A DNA stretch of 64,000 nt from Bacteroidaceae bacterium (GCA_017442855.1 JAFSPM010000024.1:145685-209684), one strand, 5' to 3'; counted from the first letter of the stretch, positions 1 to 9,918 are shown. The notes: generated by a model from the letters alone, not told the origin. A program made the numbers and translations.

Positions 1-372
1 AGAAGAATACTCTATCATCACCAAAGGCGACTTGTCAGTTACTGGTTGGTAACCGAACAGTGGTTGCTGGTTAATGTCATTCAGCATACCTATCCATTCT
101 GATGATGCGATGGTAAGATTCAAGAAGCCCTTTATCACATTGAATGCAGCCACAGCTGGTTGGTGTGCCACTAAATACTCACCAATCTCCTGCGCTGTCT
201 GCTCGGGTTTCTTCTTTGAAATCTTTAGAAAAGGGAAAACCACCAATGTGAGGTGACCTTCAAACTCTTTCTTGGTTTTCTGCAACTGGATAAGGGCGGT
301 AGGTACTTCTTGCCCGTATAATGATTGGATTGCCTCTGTAATCGAGCCAGTCAGTTTCTCTTCTATCTTCAT
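1..372 (-). CDS. argS: arginyl-tRNA synthetase, N-terminal part
   Basis: This is the first 124 codons of arginyl-tRNA synthetase, which charges tRNA-Arg in the cytoplasm; the gene runs off the left edge, so no stop codon is visible. The protein starts MKIEEKLTGSI and contains the N-terminal tRNA-recognition (Arg_tRNA_synt_N) domain. The last residues, VMIEYSS, are the start of the conserved block that leads into the HIGH-like motif, which lies outside the window. The ATG at 372 fits the family start and is preceded by a good promoter. Identity is by recognition of the family sequence; the catalytic core cannot be checked here. Confidence 0.9.
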   Translation of the reverse strand, partial: MKIEEKLTGSITEAIQSLYGQEVPTALIQLQKTKKEFEGHLTLVVFPFLKISKKKPEQTAQEIGEYLVAHQPAVAAFNVIKGFLNLTIASSEWIGMLNDINQQPLFGYQPVTDKSPLVMIEYSS

Positions 373-390
373 GTTTTTAAAATTTGGGTG

Positions 391-421
391 CAAAGATAGT
401 GTAAAGGAGAAAACCAGCAAA
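391..421 (-). promoter_or_regulatory. argS promoter
   Basis: Read on the minus strand the sequence is TTTG, 19 bases, TATCTTTG. This matches the Bacteroidota housekeeping sigma pattern TTTG-N19 to N21-TAnnTTTG. It lies 18 bases upstream of the argS ATG. Confidence 0.7.
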
Positions 422-485
422 ATTAATTAAGTCTTTTTTTTAATAAGGTATATTCCTATCTTATAAAGATAGATTTTTTTAACGG

Positions 486-1406
486 TCACGCCTTGAAGTC
501 ACCTTTAAGGGTACGCTTGATGCGTCGCCATGCTTTTGCCCAAAAAGAGTTGGTGCGCCCATAATACAGCTCAAACTGTCGTCTTGCGAAAAGGTTTTCT
601 TCTATCACAGGTTCCTTCACTACAGGTATGGGTTGCATCCAGAGGTCGGCACTGTAGAGGTTGCCTCCTCCGCAGTTGGTGCCACTATTGTCAAAGCCCT
701 CGTTTTGTACCAATGAGCGCCCCACGTTCAGCGAGAGCATATCGTTCAGGAACAACGAGGCATTCCATCTGATGGCCCACGAGTTGTTCAAGCCGGCTAT
801 CTGACGTCGCAGCATACGGGTAAAGCCATATTTGCCGTTGAAATCGAATGTTTTTGTCAACTTTCTCTCCTCCAGTTGTTGTAACAGCTGCAGTCCGTTG
901 GCGTTATAATACTGCCATGCACGCTCCCAGGTGCCCCATCCCCAGCTACCTGTCCATTTAATGAGGAAAGTCATTGGCAGCTCCTTGCTGTTGGTGAAAT
1001 CGCAGGCCTGTATATGCCCTACACGAGGCTCATCCTTATAGATTTCCAGTGCATCGTTCATGAACTGCAGGAAGTAGGGAGCCAGTACCAAGTCGTCCTC
1101 CACCACAATCACCCTTCCGAAGTCTTTGGTAAAGCGAGTCACTGCCTCAACAATGTTGTCGGCCAATCCCCAATTGGCAGTCCGTTCTATGATGGTAACG
1201 CTTTTGAACACCGACTGCGAATCGTTAAGTGTTCTCAGGTAGGCACGCACCTCATCCACTCCTGCCTGTGCCTCCTTGTTTTTGGCATCGTCGGAGATAA
1301 CATAAAGATCGCTTTCTGCAGCGAGGGTGTTCTGTTGCAATGACTCAATGCAGCGTTTCAGGTGCGCCGGACGGTTATAAGCGAAGAGTAGGATGGGAGC
1401 GTACAT
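486..1406 (-). CDS. glycosyltransferase, GT2/GNT-I-like fold
   Basis: Likely transfers a sugar from a nucleotide-sugar donor to a surface glycan. The start chosen (306 residues, MYAPILLFAYNRP) is the first point where family sequence begins; the reading frame is open for 35 codons further upstream but those codons overlap the previous gene and look unrelated. The N-terminal LLFAYNRP strand and the acidic VVEDDLVLAP motif near residue 105 fit a GT-A fold with a metal-binding DxD-like site. It is last in a run metG, flippase, glycosyltransferase, glycosyltransferase, 22 bases after the preceding stop. The acceptor and donor cannot be deduced. Confidence 0.75.
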   Translation of the reverse strand: MYAPILLFAYNRPAHLKRCIESLQQNTLAAESDLYVISDDAKNKEAQAGVDEVRAYLRTLNDSQSVFKSVTIIERTANWGLADNIVEAVTRFTKDFGRVIVVEDDLVLAPYFLQFMNDALEIYKDEPRVGHIQACDFTNSKELPMTFLIKWTGSWGWGTWERAWQYYNANGLQLLQQLEERKLTKTFDFNGKYGFTRMLRRQIAGLNNSWAIRWNASLFLNDMLSLNVGRSLVQNEGFDNSGTNCGGGNLYSADLWMQPIPVVKEPVIEENLFARRQFELYYGRTNSFWAKAWRRIKRTLKGDFKA

Positions 1407-1428
1407 ATAATTGAGAATTAAGAATTGA

Positions 1429-2346
1429 CTACGTCCTATTCTGTCGCGACTCGGCCAAATTGATGTTAACATCTTTGGCGCTCGCTGCTCCAGAATGTGA
1501 TAATTGAACATTATACTTTTTTGTATGATTTCGGCTGTGAAGAACCTGGGGCGTTTGCATCATAAGTTGGAAGCTGATGCTGATAAAGGCGGCGTAGTTG
1601 CTCCACTGTCCTTTTGCCAAGGCTTGAAAGGCTTTCTTTACAGGTGCCAACACACCCATTGCAAATGCCTTGGTAAAGGAGTAGTTGATGTTGGCGTATT
1701 CAGAGAGGTGGTACACCCGCTCCGTACGCAGGAACAAAGAACGGTTAAAGGGCCGCTCTGCTCGGTCGTGGTAGCCTAAGGCAGTGGGTACATATCCTAT
1801 CTGATAGCCGTAGTAATGGATGCGGTTGACATAGTCCTTGTCCTCGCCATAGTGGTAGAACAGGGGGGCAAACATGCCCACCTTTCGGATGACAGACGTT
1901 GGAAGGTACCAAAGGGCTGCATTAATGAATGAGCCTCCATTTTCGATATAGGAAGCAAATCCAGGATCCATCTTCCTGCCATCCCCTGTCAGATGTTTGG
2001 GCGATATGATACCATATTCCGGATGTTGCAAGCTGACTTCTACCAACTGCTGCAGGGCATCGGGCGCTAACCAGGCATCCTGGTTAATCAGCAGTACACC
2101 ATCGTATCCCTCATCCAAAGCTGTCTGCATACCTATGTTATTGGCAGCACCGAAGCCTAGGTTGCGGTTGTTCCTTATCAGTCGCACTTGCGGATAATGC
2201 TCGCGCACATGGGCAACGGTCTCATCTTTTGAGTCGTTGTCAATCACCAAGATGTCTGTCGGTTGCGTGCCCTGCAACAGCGAGGGCAGACAGCGGTCTA
2301 TCCATGGCATGAAGTTATAAGATATGACGATGGCCAGCGTCTTCAT
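1429..2346 (-). CDS. family 2 glycosyltransferase, rhamnosyltransferase-like
   Basis: A 305-residue GT2 enzyme resembling bacterial rhamnosyltransferases of O-antigen and capsule pathways. Visible motifs are IVISYN at the N-terminus, VIDNDSKD near residue 35, RNLGFGAANNIG near 60 and LLINQDAWL near 88, where NQD replaces the usual DxD. A second acidic motif, HYGEDKDYV, lies near 168. The ATG overlaps the stop of the flippase as TGATG, implying translational coupling. I prefer this ATG to a GTG one codon upstream. The sugar transferred is not known. Confidence 0.8.
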   Translation of the reverse strand: MKTLAIVISYNFMPWIDRCLPSLLQGTQPTDILVIDNDSKDETVAHVREHYPQVRLIRNNRNLGFGAANNIGMQTALDEGYDGVLLINQDAWLAPDALQQLVEVSLQHPEYGIISPKHLTGDGRKMDPGFASYIENGGSFINAALWYLPTSVIRKVGMFAPLFYHYGEDKDYVNRIHYYGYQIGYVPTALGYHDRAERPFNRSLFLRTERVYHLSEYANINYSFTKAFAMGVLAPVKKAFQALAKGQWSNYAAFISISFQLMMQTPQVLHSRNHTKKYNVQLSHSGAASAKDVNINLAESRQNRT

Positions 2347-3791
2347 CACTCCTCCTTTCTGCCTTTACCTAACAGGAAGCCAACGCTCTCCTTCAAGATG
2401 ACAGAGCCTGCCATCCAAAGAATAGCCACATACAAGATGCCCACTATCAGTACTTTCAATAGCAGACTAAGATAGATATTATCCATTCCTGCTAACAGAT
2501 AGTGGCATCCTATGGTCAGAGCTGCCGATAGCAACAGATAAGGTGATAGGTCTCGCAGCAAATCCACGAAACGCAATCCTATCTCACGATGCACGAACCA
2601 CCACCATACCAGCAACCACCCAATGTTGATACCCACGAATGCCCATAGCATCCACTCAAAGCCAAAGGGATAAGCGCCTATCACGGCACCCAGGAGCAAG
2701 AGGCAAAGCGCGATAGTACTCCACATATAGACATTAGAATGCCCACGCGTAATGATGAGGTTGGCAAACAAATTGTTGATAGGTACGAAAGCGCCCCAGA
2801 TGCAGAGAACGCTCAGGATATGGGCGCTGGCCAACCACTTCTCTGTAATGGCGATGACAATAATCTCTTGCGATACCAAGCTCAAACCAAACATGGCAGG
2901 GAAGCTGACAAAAGCCGTAAAGCGCAACAATTTGCGGAATACACGCAACTGTCTTTCTCTGTCGTCATCCACCTTGGCAAATACGGGTTGTGCCACCCCA
3001 TTCAGCATACTGTTCACAAAGGTATGTCCCATCTGGTTCCATTTGTTGGCTTGCGAGAAGTTACCTACCTCTGTTACGCTGTAGAACTTACCAATCAGGT
3101 TGGCAAACAGGTTCTGGTTGATGATGGTAAAAACATTGGTAACCACCAGCTTACTACTGAAACCTATCATGTCACGGATAGGCTGAATGCTGACGCGCAG
3201 TGAGGGATGCCAACGGGTAAAGGCGTATGAGAGCACGGTCATCATGCTCACAAATACGATGCTCTGCGTGGCGATGCCCCAGTAAGCAAAGCCGTTGGCA
3301 GCCAAGGTCACACCCACGATGCCGGCGATAGTCAGAGCAATGAGGGTGATGAGGTTCATATCCTTGACCATGAGGTTGCGGAACATCATGGCGCGAGGTA
3401 CGATGTTAAGACTGGAAATGACAAAGCCCAGGAACAGATAGCGTGCCAGTGGGGTGAGTTGCGGTTCGTTGTAGAAGTCGGCCACAAGGGGTGCCGCCAG
3501 ATACAGCAGCAGGTAAATGGCCACGCTGCAAGAGGCATTGAACCAGAACACCGCGTTGTAATCCTCGTGACTCACCACTTTCTTCCGGTTCAGTGCAGAG
3601 ATAAAACCACCCTCCTGCAAGGCAGAAGCAATGCTGGAGAAGACCGTCAGCAGTCCCACCATGCCATAGTCGGCTTGTGTCAGCAGACGTGCCAAAAAGA
3701 TGCCGAAGGCGAGGTTCAGCAACTGCTGTATGCCGTTGCTTACCCCGCCCCAAAGCAGTCCCTTAGCGGTCTTATCTTTTAAAGTTTCCAT
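2346..3791 (-). CDS. polysaccharide flippase, Wzx/MOP family
   Basis: A 481-residue polytopic inner-membrane protein of the MOP exporter superfamily (Polysacc_synt and MATE-like). Such proteins move lipid-linked oligosaccharides across the inner membrane. It starts METLKDKTAKG and shows the typical first helix with GLLWGGVSNG, then about 12 to 14 hydrophobic segments. It begins two bases after the metG stop; an in-frame TTG at 3797 would overlap metG but is less likely. With two glycosyltransferases directly downstream it probably exports the glycan they build. The set is too small to be a whole capsule locus. Confidence 0.85.
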   Translation of the reverse strand: METLKDKTAKGLLWGGVSNGIQQLLNLAFGIFLARLLTQADYGMVGLLTVFSSIASALQEGGFISALNRKKVVSHEDYNAVFWFNASCSVAIYLLLYLAAPLVADFYNEPQLTPLARYLFLGFVISSLNIVPRAMMFRNLMVKDMNLITLIALTIAGIVGVTLAANGFAYWGIATQSIVFVSMMTVLSYAFTRWHPSLRVSIQPIRDMIGFSSKLVVTNVFTIINQNLFANLIGKFYSVTEVGNFSQANKWNQMGHTFVNSMLNGVAQPVFAKVDDDRERQLRVFRKLLRFTAFVSFPAMFGLSLVSQEIIVIAITEKWLASAHILSVLCIWGAFVPINNLFANLIITRGHSNVYMWSTIALCLLLLGAVIGAYPFGFEWMLWAFVGINIGWLLVWWWFVHREIGLRFVDLLRDLSPYLLLSAALTIGCHYLLAGMDNIYLSLLLKVLIVGILYVAILWMAGSVILKESVGFLLGKGRKEE

Positions 3792-3793
3792 TT

Positions 3794-5857
3794 TCAAGAA
3801 ACTTGACTTCCTGGCTTCACGTCTTTAGAGGTAGTCACTACGCTGAGGCTCTCGTCGCTGTCAACAGCTGAGAGGATCATGCCTTGACTGTCGATACCCA
3901 TCATCTTACGGGTAGCGAAGTTGGCCACGAAGAGGATGCGGCGTCCCACCAGTTCCTCTGGCTTCTCATAGAAAGCAGCGATGCCCGAGCAGATGGTACG
4001 GTCGGTACCTGTTCCATCGTCGATAGTAAATTGCAGCAACTTCTTTGACTTAGGTACTGGCTGACAAGCCTTCACCAACCCCACGCGGATATCGAGCTTC
4101 TGGAAATCCTCAAAGCTCACAGTATCCTTGATGGCAGCAGGCTTCCACTGTGCCTGTTCGTTGGCTTTTTTGGTGTCGAGCAACTTCTGTACCTGTGCTT
4201 CAATCACGCTGTCTTCAATCTTCTCGAACAGCAGTTCAGGCTCTGCCAACTGATGACCAGCTGCCAGCAGATCTGTACGACCTAATTGTTCCCACTCGAA
4301 GCTTTCCATGTTCAGCATCTTGCGCAGCTTTGCACTGCTGAATGGCAGGAACGGCTCGAAAGCAATGGCCAAGTTGGCTGTCAGCTGCAGGGAGATATTC
4401 AAGATGGTCTCCACACGCTTAGGATCCGTCTTCCATACCTTCCAAGGCTCACAGTCGGCGATGTACTTGTTGCCGATACGTGCCAGGTTCATGGCTTCCT
4501 TCTGTGCATCACGGAACTTGAAACCGTCCAGCAGTTCCTCCACCTTGGCCTTCACGTCAGCAAACTCTTGCAGGGTCTGCTTGTCGTAGTCGGTCATCTC
4601 GCCACAAGCTGGTACCACACCATTCCAGTATTTCTTCGTCAGTTGCAAGGCACGATTCACGAAGTTGCCATACACAGCCACCAGTTCATTGTTGTTACGC
4701 TCCTGATAGTCTTTCCATGTAAAGTTGTTATCCTTGGTCTCTGGAGCGTTGGCGGTCAGCACATAGCGCAGCACATCCTGCTTACCAGGGAACTCCTCCA
4801 AGTATTCGTTCAGCCACACCGCCCAGTTACGAGAGGTAGAAATCTTATCGTTCTCCAAATTCAGGAACTCGTTCGATGGCACATTGTCGGGCATGATATA
4901 CTTGCCGTGTGCCTTCATCATAATAGGGAAGATGATGCAGTGGAACACAATGTTGTCCTTGCCTATGAAGTGTACCAAGCGGGTATCTTCATCCTGCCAC
5001 CATTTCTCCCACGAACCCCATTTCTCAGGTTCCTTGTCGCACAGCTCCTTGGTGTTACTGATGTAGCCGATGGGGGCGTCAAACCATACGTAGAGCACCT
5101 TGCCCTCAGCACCCTCTACAGGCACAGGAATACCCCAGTCTAAGTCGCGTGTCATGGCACGAGGCTGCAGGTCCATCGAGAGCCAGCTCTTGCACTGTCC
5201 ATATACGTTACTGCGCCATTCCTTATGACCTTCCAGGATCCACTCCTTCAGCCAGTCTTGGTATTGGTTCAGTGGCAGATACCAGTTCTTGGTGTCTTTC
5301 AGCACAGGAGCCGAACCACTGATGGTACTCTTAGGGTTGATCAACTCAGTAGGCGAGAGGTCGCGTCCGCACTTCTCGCACTGGTCACCATAGGCACCCT
5401 GGTTATGGCAGTGAGGGCATTCGCCCGTGATATAGCGGTCGGCCAAGAACTGCTTTGCCTCCTCGTCGTAATATTGCTGAGTGGTCTTCTCAATCAGTTT
5501 GCCCTCTTCGTAGAGCTTACGGAAGAAGTCGGCAGCAAATTTATGATGAATGTCTGATGTCGTGCGACTATAGATGTCGAACGAGATACCGAAGTCCTCA
5601 AACGACTTCTTGATGAGGCTATGGTAGCGATCCACCACATCCTGTGGCGTTACCCCTTCCTTACGGGCACGAATGGTGATGGGCACTCCATGCTCGTCAG
5701 AGCCACCAATGAAGATAACCTCCTGCTTCTTCAGTCGCAGGTAGCGGGCATAAATATCGGCTGGCACATACACACCTGCCATGTGTCCAATATGAACAGG
5801 ACCATTGGCGTAGGGCAATGCTGCCGTTACGGTAGTTCTCTTGAATTTCTTTTCCAT
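3794..5857 (-). CDS. metG: methionyl-tRNA synthetase
   Basis: Charges tRNA-Met and initiator tRNA. The chosen start [12 protein letters not shown] gives 687 residues, the usual length for the long form; an upstream in-frame ATG adds twelve unlikely residues. HIGH is intact at residues 22-25. A CPHC...CEKC zinc knuckle lies near residues 147-165. The second signature reads KISTS (near 338-342) in place of KMSKS, a form I associate with this branch. The C-terminal hundred residues, beginning KLDIRVGLV, form the EMAP/Trbp111-type tRNA-binding domain. It heads a run into the flippase and glycosyltransferases, with a two-base gap to the next gene. Confidence 0.96.
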   Translation of the reverse strand: MEKKFKRTTVTAALPYANGPVHIGHMAGVYVPADIYARYLRLKKQEVIFIGGSDEHGVPITIRARKEGVTPQDVVDRYHSLIKKSFEDFGISFDIYSRTTSDIHHKFAADFFRKLYEEGKLIEKTTQQYYDEEAKQFLADRYITGECPHCHNQGAYGDQCEKCGRDLSPTELINPKSTISGSAPVLKDTKNWYLPLNQYQDWLKEWILEGHKEWRSNVYGQCKSWLSMDLQPRAMTRDLDWGIPVPVEGAEGKVLYVWFDAPIGYISNTKELCDKEPEKWGSWEKWWQDEDTRLVHFIGKDNIVFHCIIFPIMMKAHGKYIMPDNVPSNEFLNLENDKISTSRNWAVWLNEYLEEFPGKQDVLRYVLTANAPETKDNNFTWKDYQERNNNELVAVYGNFVNRALQLTKKYWNGVVPACGEMTDYDKQTLQEFADVKAKVEELLDGFKFRDAQKEAMNLARIGNKYIADCEPWKVWKTDPKRVETILNISLQLTANLAIAFEPFLPFSSAKLRKMLNMESFEWEQLGRTDLLAAGHQLAEPELLFEKIEDSVIEAQVQKLLDTKKANEQAQWKPAAIKDTVSFEDFQKLDIRVGLVKACQPVPKSKKLLQFTIDDGTGTDRTICSGIAAFYEKPEELVGRRILFVANFATRKMMGIDSQGMILSAVDSDESLSVVTTSKDVKPGSQVS

Positions 5858-5960
5858 ATATGGTTTTAGTTTTATAGCTATTAATGGCTGCAAAAATAGT
5901 GAAAAACATTGAAATATAAAAAAGAACTCTCACTAAATGTAATTGAGAGTTTATTTAAAG

Positions 5961-5997
5961 CAGAAAGGGACGCTGCGTCACGCAGTGTCCCTTTCTG
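5961..5997. terminator. long hairpin, probable terminator
   Basis: An 18-bp stem with a one-base apex (CAGAAAGGGACGCTGCG against its complement) and one non-Watson-Crick position sits between the end of the anti-sigma gene and metG. The odd pair is G-T on the plus strand and A-C on the minus strand, so the RNA is slightly more stable in the plus direction. There is no long T run on either side, so termination is inferred from position. Confidence 0.5.
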
Positions 5998-6113
5998 TTA
6001 GTTAGTGTTATTAGGTTTTGAGAGAATGAAACTTCACAGCTTCGTAGGTCACTAACTATATAATGTTTAAAGCAAATGAAAATGTTATATTAATAAAGCA
6101 AATGAAAAAACTT

Positions 6114-6611
6114 CTATTTCTTGATGCTCTCTTGTTGCTCAATGGTCTTCAGCTGGCGTGACAGACTGTCTTTGACTTGCAGTTCGCCACCCTCGGCATC
6201 ATCACCCAGTGCCACAGAAGGCGAGGTGATTTGTTGACCGATGGTGTCGTTCACCGCCATCTGATGATAGTCTTGCAACAAGGTTCGTTCAGCGAGGTTT
6301 CCCAATGCCAGCAACATAGTCACCGCAGCTGCTGCTTTAGCGATAGGAGCCAAACGACTGAAGATGGACACGCTCTTGGCCTTTACCACAGGCATCTCAA
6401 CCTGCTTGAGCAAGCGCTCGTCGAAATCATCACCCAGATGGTCTTGCTGCATGAACTTCTCATAAACGAACAGGTCTTTGTAGCGCAGTAAGTGCTGAGG
6501 CACATGGTCACCGTTGAAGAACTGGCGCAACTGCCTTTCTTCATCGACGGTGGTTTCACCATCCCAATACCGTTGCAAAAGATGTTCAATTTGTTGGGCG
6601 TTCATAAGCAT
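6114..6611 (-). CDS. putative anti-sigma factor, single transmembrane segment
   Basis: A 165-residue protein I cannot assign to a named family. The N-terminal part (about residues 5-75) is polar and contains YWDGETTVDEERQLRQFF, similar to the cytoplasmic region of Bacteroidota FecR-like and other anti-sigma proteins. Residues about 85-110 (APIAKAAAAVTMLLALG) could span the membrane, and the rest is hydrophilic. It overlaps the end of the ECF sigma gene by 26 bases, so the two are co-translated. The location strongly suggests an anti-sigma role; a start at 6605 is equally possible. Confidence 0.6.
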   Translation of the reverse strand: MLMNAQQIEHLLQRYWDGETTVDEERQLRQFFNGDHVPQHLLRYKDLFVYEKFMQQDHLGDDFDERLLKQVEMPVVKAKSVSIFSRLAPIAKAAAAVTMLLALGNLAERTLLQDYHQMAVNDTIGQQITSPSVALGDDAEGGELQVKDSLSRQLKTIEQQESIKK

Positions 6612-7104
6612 CCAATCTTAATAAACCTTGCTTCACTTTTTGCCTGGCCCTGAACAGGTTAATCTTCACTTGTTCTTCAGTGATGTCCAGCGCTTGGGCA
6701 ATCTCCTTATAGCTTTTTTCCTCGATGTCGCGCATCTGCATGATTTTGCGTTGCTTGTCGGGCAACTCATCCATCAGCCTATGCACCCACATGAGGCGTT
6801 CTTTTTGCTCCAGCTCTTCATACGGATTGGCATCATCTTGTGTCCGGTCATGCTGTTCGGTCAGTTCCTCTGTTCTGGCATCCATCTTCTCGCGCAGGTC
6901 AATGGCGAGGTTCTTGGTCAGTGTGAGGCAATAAGCCTCGATAGATTCCAGCGAGTTCCATTCCTCCCTTTTGTTCCAGACCTTGATGAGCGTTTCCTGC
7001 ACGATATCCTCTGCTTCGGCCCTGTCGAATGTAATGCGCAGTGCCACTCGGAAGAGTTTGTCCTTCAGCGGAAGAATATCGTCACGAAAGCTGATCTCTT
7101 TCAT
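6586..7104 (-). CDS. ECF RNA polymerase sigma factor
   Basis: A 172-residue extracytoplasmic-function sigma-70 factor. Region 2 is visible at about residues 15-85 (FDRAEAEDIVQETLIKVW, the core-binding and -10 recognition helices). Region 4 is at about 110-165 with ELPDKQRKIMQMRDIEEKSYKEIAQAL, a helix-turn-helix for the -35 element. There is no region 1 or 3. Its end overlaps the membrane-bound partner gene. The pair is likely autoregulated and released by an envelope signal, though no target promoter can be read from the sequence. Confidence 0.9.
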   Translation of the reverse strand: MKEISFRDDILPLKDKLFRVALRITFDRAEAEDIVQETLIKVWNKREEWNSLESIEAYCLTLTKNLAIDLREKMDARTEELTEQHDRTQDDANPYEELEQKERLMWVHRLMDELPDKQRKIMQMRDIEEKSYKEIAQALDITEEQVKINLFRARQKVKQGLLRLDAYERPTN

Positions 7105-7161
7105 CTCTTCATTAATATAGACGGATGAAACCGTGAAAAGTTACACGTTCTCTCAAAAAAA

Positions 7162-7929
7162 TTATCTGATTATTGTTCCTTGATGGCCATCAAGGGCATT
7201 AGCAGCGGTGATAATCACCTCTTTCACGCCAGCATCGATGGCTTGAAAGGCGTTCTCCAGTTTGGGTATCATACCTCCTTGTATCACGCCTTGCTCTACC
7301 AATTCGGCAAACTGCTGGCGGTTGATGTTGGCTATCACACTGTCGTCATCAGCCTCATCGCGCAACACGCCTTTCTTCTCGAAGCAAAACACTAGGGTCA
7401 CATCGAAGAAGGAGGCTAATGCCTTGGCCGTTTCACCGGCAATGGTGTCGGCATTGGTGTTGAGGATGTTGCCCTTGCCGTCGTGGGTGAGGGGCGCCAT
7501 CACAGGCACGATGCTTGCGTTCAAAAGGCTGCTCAGTCGCTCACCATCCACCTGTTTCACATCTCCCACAAAGCCATAGTCGATGTCTTTGACAGGGCGC
7601 TTGTCGGAAAGGATGACGTTCATGTCGGCACCGGTAAGTCCTACGGCATTGATGCCTCGTGCTTGCAGTCCTGCCACAATGTTCTTGTTGACCAAGCCAC
7701 CATAAACCATCGTCACCACCTTCAGCATCTCGGCATCAGTGATACGACGGCCGTTCACCATCTGGGTCTCGATGCCCATGCTGGCAGCTAACTTAGTAGC
7801 AGAACGGCCACCACCGTGCACCAGCACTTTGGGACCTGGGATAGCGGCAAAGTCGCTGAACAGCTGTTGTAAACTTTCAGCTTCCTCAACAATCTTACCT
7901 CCGACTTTAATTACTGTTAGTTTATTCAT
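7162..7929 (-). CDS. argB: acetylglutamate kinase
   Basis: Phosphorylates N-acyl-glutamate, the second step of arginine synthesis. At 255 residues it has the usual length of the family. Visible are the N-terminal IKVGGKIVE strand with the phosphate-binding lysine, LVHGGGRSA near residue 38 that binds the substrate carboxylate, and the amino-acid kinase C-terminal part with QGGMIPKLENA. Its ATG overlaps the speA stop as TAATG, so it is translated after speA. Given the transcarbamylase at 61.7 kb, the natural substrate may be N-succinyl-glutamate; this is inference. Confidence 0.93.
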   Translation of the reverse strand: MNKLTVIKVGGKIVEEAESLQQLFSDFAAIPGPKVLVHGGGRSATKLAASMGIETQMVNGRRITDAEMLKVVTMVYGGLVNKNIVAGLQARGINAVGLTGADMNVILSDKRPVKDIDYGFVGDVKQVDGERLSSLLNASIVPVMAPLTHDGKGNILNTNADTIAGETAKALASFFDVTLVFCFEKKGVLRDEADDDSVIANINRQQFAELVEQGVIQGGMIPKLENAFQAIDAGVKEVIITAANALDGHQGTIIR

Positions 7930-9821
7930 TATTCAAGATATGTATAGCCATAGAGGCCAGAGCGGTAGTTGGACAGGAACTCCTTGCCCTCATCCACCGT
8001 AATCTTGCCTTCTTTTACTGACTTGCTGACCCATGTCTCCAGGGTGCGTACCAGCTTCTTGGCACTGAACTGCACATAGTCGAGCACCTCGGCCACCGTC
8101 TCACCATCTATCACTTGGTCGATGGTGTAGCCCTTCTCATCTACAGAGATATGTACGGCATTGGTGTCGCCAAACAGGTTGTGCATGTCGCCCAGGATTT
8201 CCTGATAGGCACCTACGAGGAACACGCCCAAGTAATAGTGCTCTTTCTGTTTCAGCGAATGCACGGGCAGGTAGTTGGATACACTGCGGGTGGTGATGAA
8301 ACTGGCAATCTTGCCATCAGAGTCGCAAGTGATATCCTGCAAGGTGGCTTCCTTATCAGGCTTCTCGTCCAAGCGTTGCAGCGGCATGATGGGGAATATC
8401 TGGTCGATAGACCAAGAGTCGGGCAGCGATTGGAACAATGAGAAATTGCAGAAATATTTATCTGCCAACAGCTTGGGCAAACCACGCAACTCATCGGGCG
8501 TGTGCTTTAAGTTCTGTGCAATATGGTTCACTTCGCGCATCACGCTCCAGTAAAGACATTCTATCTGTGCACGTGTTTGCAGGTCCACCAGTCCGTGACT
8601 GAACAGGTTCAATGACTCGTCGCGAATCTGCTCGGCATCGTGAAATGCCTCCAGCATGGTGTTCTGGTTTAGCTTGTCCCAGATAGAATACAACTCACGT
8701 ACCAGCTCGTGGTCCTCAGGCTTGATGTCAATATCATCATCCCATTCAGGCAGATGCGCCGTTTCCAGTACATCGAAAATCAACACAGAATGATAGGCTG
8801 ACAGGGCACGACCACTCTCGGTAATGATATTGGGATGCGGTATATTGTTCTTGTCGCTGATATCTACCAGTGTAGAGATGGCATCGTTCACATACTCCTG
8901 AATAGAATAATTCACGCTGCCTTCGTTGGTACCCGAACGGGTGCCGTCGTAGTCAACACCCAGACCACCGCCGATATCCACGAACTCAACGTTGAAGCCT
9001 AAGCGGTGCAGCTGCACATAGAACTGTGAGGACTCTACCAAGGCACGTTGGATATGGCGTATTTTCGTAACCTGACTACCGATATGGAAATGAATCAGTT
9101 TGAGGCAATCCTCCATCTTTTTCTCCTTCAGGTAGTCAAGGGCTTCAAGCAGCTCGCTGGATGTCAAACCAAACTTGCTGGCATCGCCACCGCTCTGCTC
9201 CCACTTGCCACTGCCAGAAGAAGCCAGCTTGATTCGGATACCGATGTTTGGGCGCAAGTTCAGGGTCTTGGCCACCTTGGTAATCAGTGGCAGCTCGTTC
9301 ATCTTCTCCACCACGAGGAAGATGCGCTTGCCCATCTTCTGTGCCAGCAGTGCCAGTTCGATATAGCTCTCGTCCTTATAACCGTTGCAGATAATCAGCG
9401 AATCTGAGTCCATGTTGGTGGCAATCACGGCATGCAACTCAGGTTTCGAACCAGCCTCCAGTCCGAGGTTATATTTCTTACCATGGCTTACCACCTCTTC
9501 CACTACGGGTCTCATCTGGTTTACCTTGATGGGGTAGATGATAAAGTTCTGAGCTTTATAATTGTATTCCTCAGATGCCCGCTTGAAGCAGTGTGAAATC
9601 TTCTCGATACGGTTGTCGAGGATATCAGGGAAACGCACCAGCATGGGAGCCGTTACGTCGCGCAAAGCCAGCTCGTCCACCAGCTCTCTCAGATCGACCT
9701 CTACACCGTCTTTCAACGGAGTAACCACCACATGACCTTTGTCATTGATACCAAAGTACGAAGCTCCCCACCCCTTAATGTTGTAGAGCTCTTCAGAATC
9801 TTCAATACGCCATTTTCTCAT
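7929..9821 (-). CDS. speA: biosynthetic arginine decarboxylase
   Basis: Converts arginine to agmatine, the first step of one polyamine route; PLP-dependent fold III enzyme of 630 residues, the expected size. The PLP-binding lysine is K99 in YPIKVNQ. HIGSQ near residue 247 and GGGLGVDYDG near 284 form the cofactor phosphate site. The conserved E-S-G-R motif (TESGRALSAYHS) follows near 338. It is coupled to argB, pairing an arginine-making with an arginine-using enzyme in one transcript. Confidence 0.95.
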   Translation of the reverse strand: MRKWRIEDSEELYNIKGWGASYFGINDKGHVVVTPLKDGVEVDLRELVDELALRDVTAPMLVRFPDILDNRIEKISHCFKRASEEYNYKAQNFIIYPIKVNQMRPVVEEVVSHGKKYNLGLEAGSKPELHAVIATNMDSDSLIICNGYKDESYIELALLAQKMGKRIFLVVEKMNELPLITKVAKTLNLRPNIGIRIKLASSGSGKWEQSGGDASKFGLTSSELLEALDYLKEKKMEDCLKLIHFHIGSQVTKIRHIQRALVESSQFYVQLHRLGFNVEFVDIGGGLGVDYDGTRSGTNEGSVNYSIQEYVNDAISTLVDISDKNNIPHPNIITESGRALSAYHSVLIFDVLETAHLPEWDDDIDIKPEDHELVRELYSIWDKLNQNTMLEAFHDAEQIRDESLNLFSHGLVDLQTRAQIECLYWSVMREVNHIAQNLKHTPDELRGLPKLLADKYFCNFSLFQSLPDSWSIDQIFPIMPLQRLDEKPDKEATLQDITCDSDGKIASFITTRSVSNYLPVHSLKQKEHYYLGVFLVGAYQEILGDMHNLFGDTNAVHISVDEKGYTIDQVIDGETVAEVLDYVQFSAKKLVRTLETWVSKSVKEGKITVDEGKEFLSNYRSGLYGYTYLE

Positions 9822-9893
9822 TTCACTGTTATCTCGCTAATAAATAATAATAGGTTTGGATGGCAAAAGTAATAAAAATAAGGATAAAACTAT

Positions 9894-9901
9894 TATATTT
9901 G
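9894..9901 (+). promoter_or_regulatory. -7 element upstream of cutC
   Basis: TATATTTG followed by GCAA, 17 bases before the cutC ATG. I see no TTTG at the expected distance upstream, so only the -7 half of the promoter is supported. Confidence 0.4.
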
Positions 9902-9918
9902 CAAGAAAAACAACAGAT

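Noticed and set aside
4286-5143. A 285-codon plus-strand frame opposite metG
   Set aside because: It is the antisense shadow of a conserved tRNA synthetase with His/Val/Leu-rich shadow composition.
6068-6110. Short direct repeat TAAAGCAAATGAAAA in two copies, and TAGTTAGTG / CACTAACTA inverted copies near 6000-6058
   Set aside because: Short and AT-rich; not enough to call an element beyond the hairpin at 5961.
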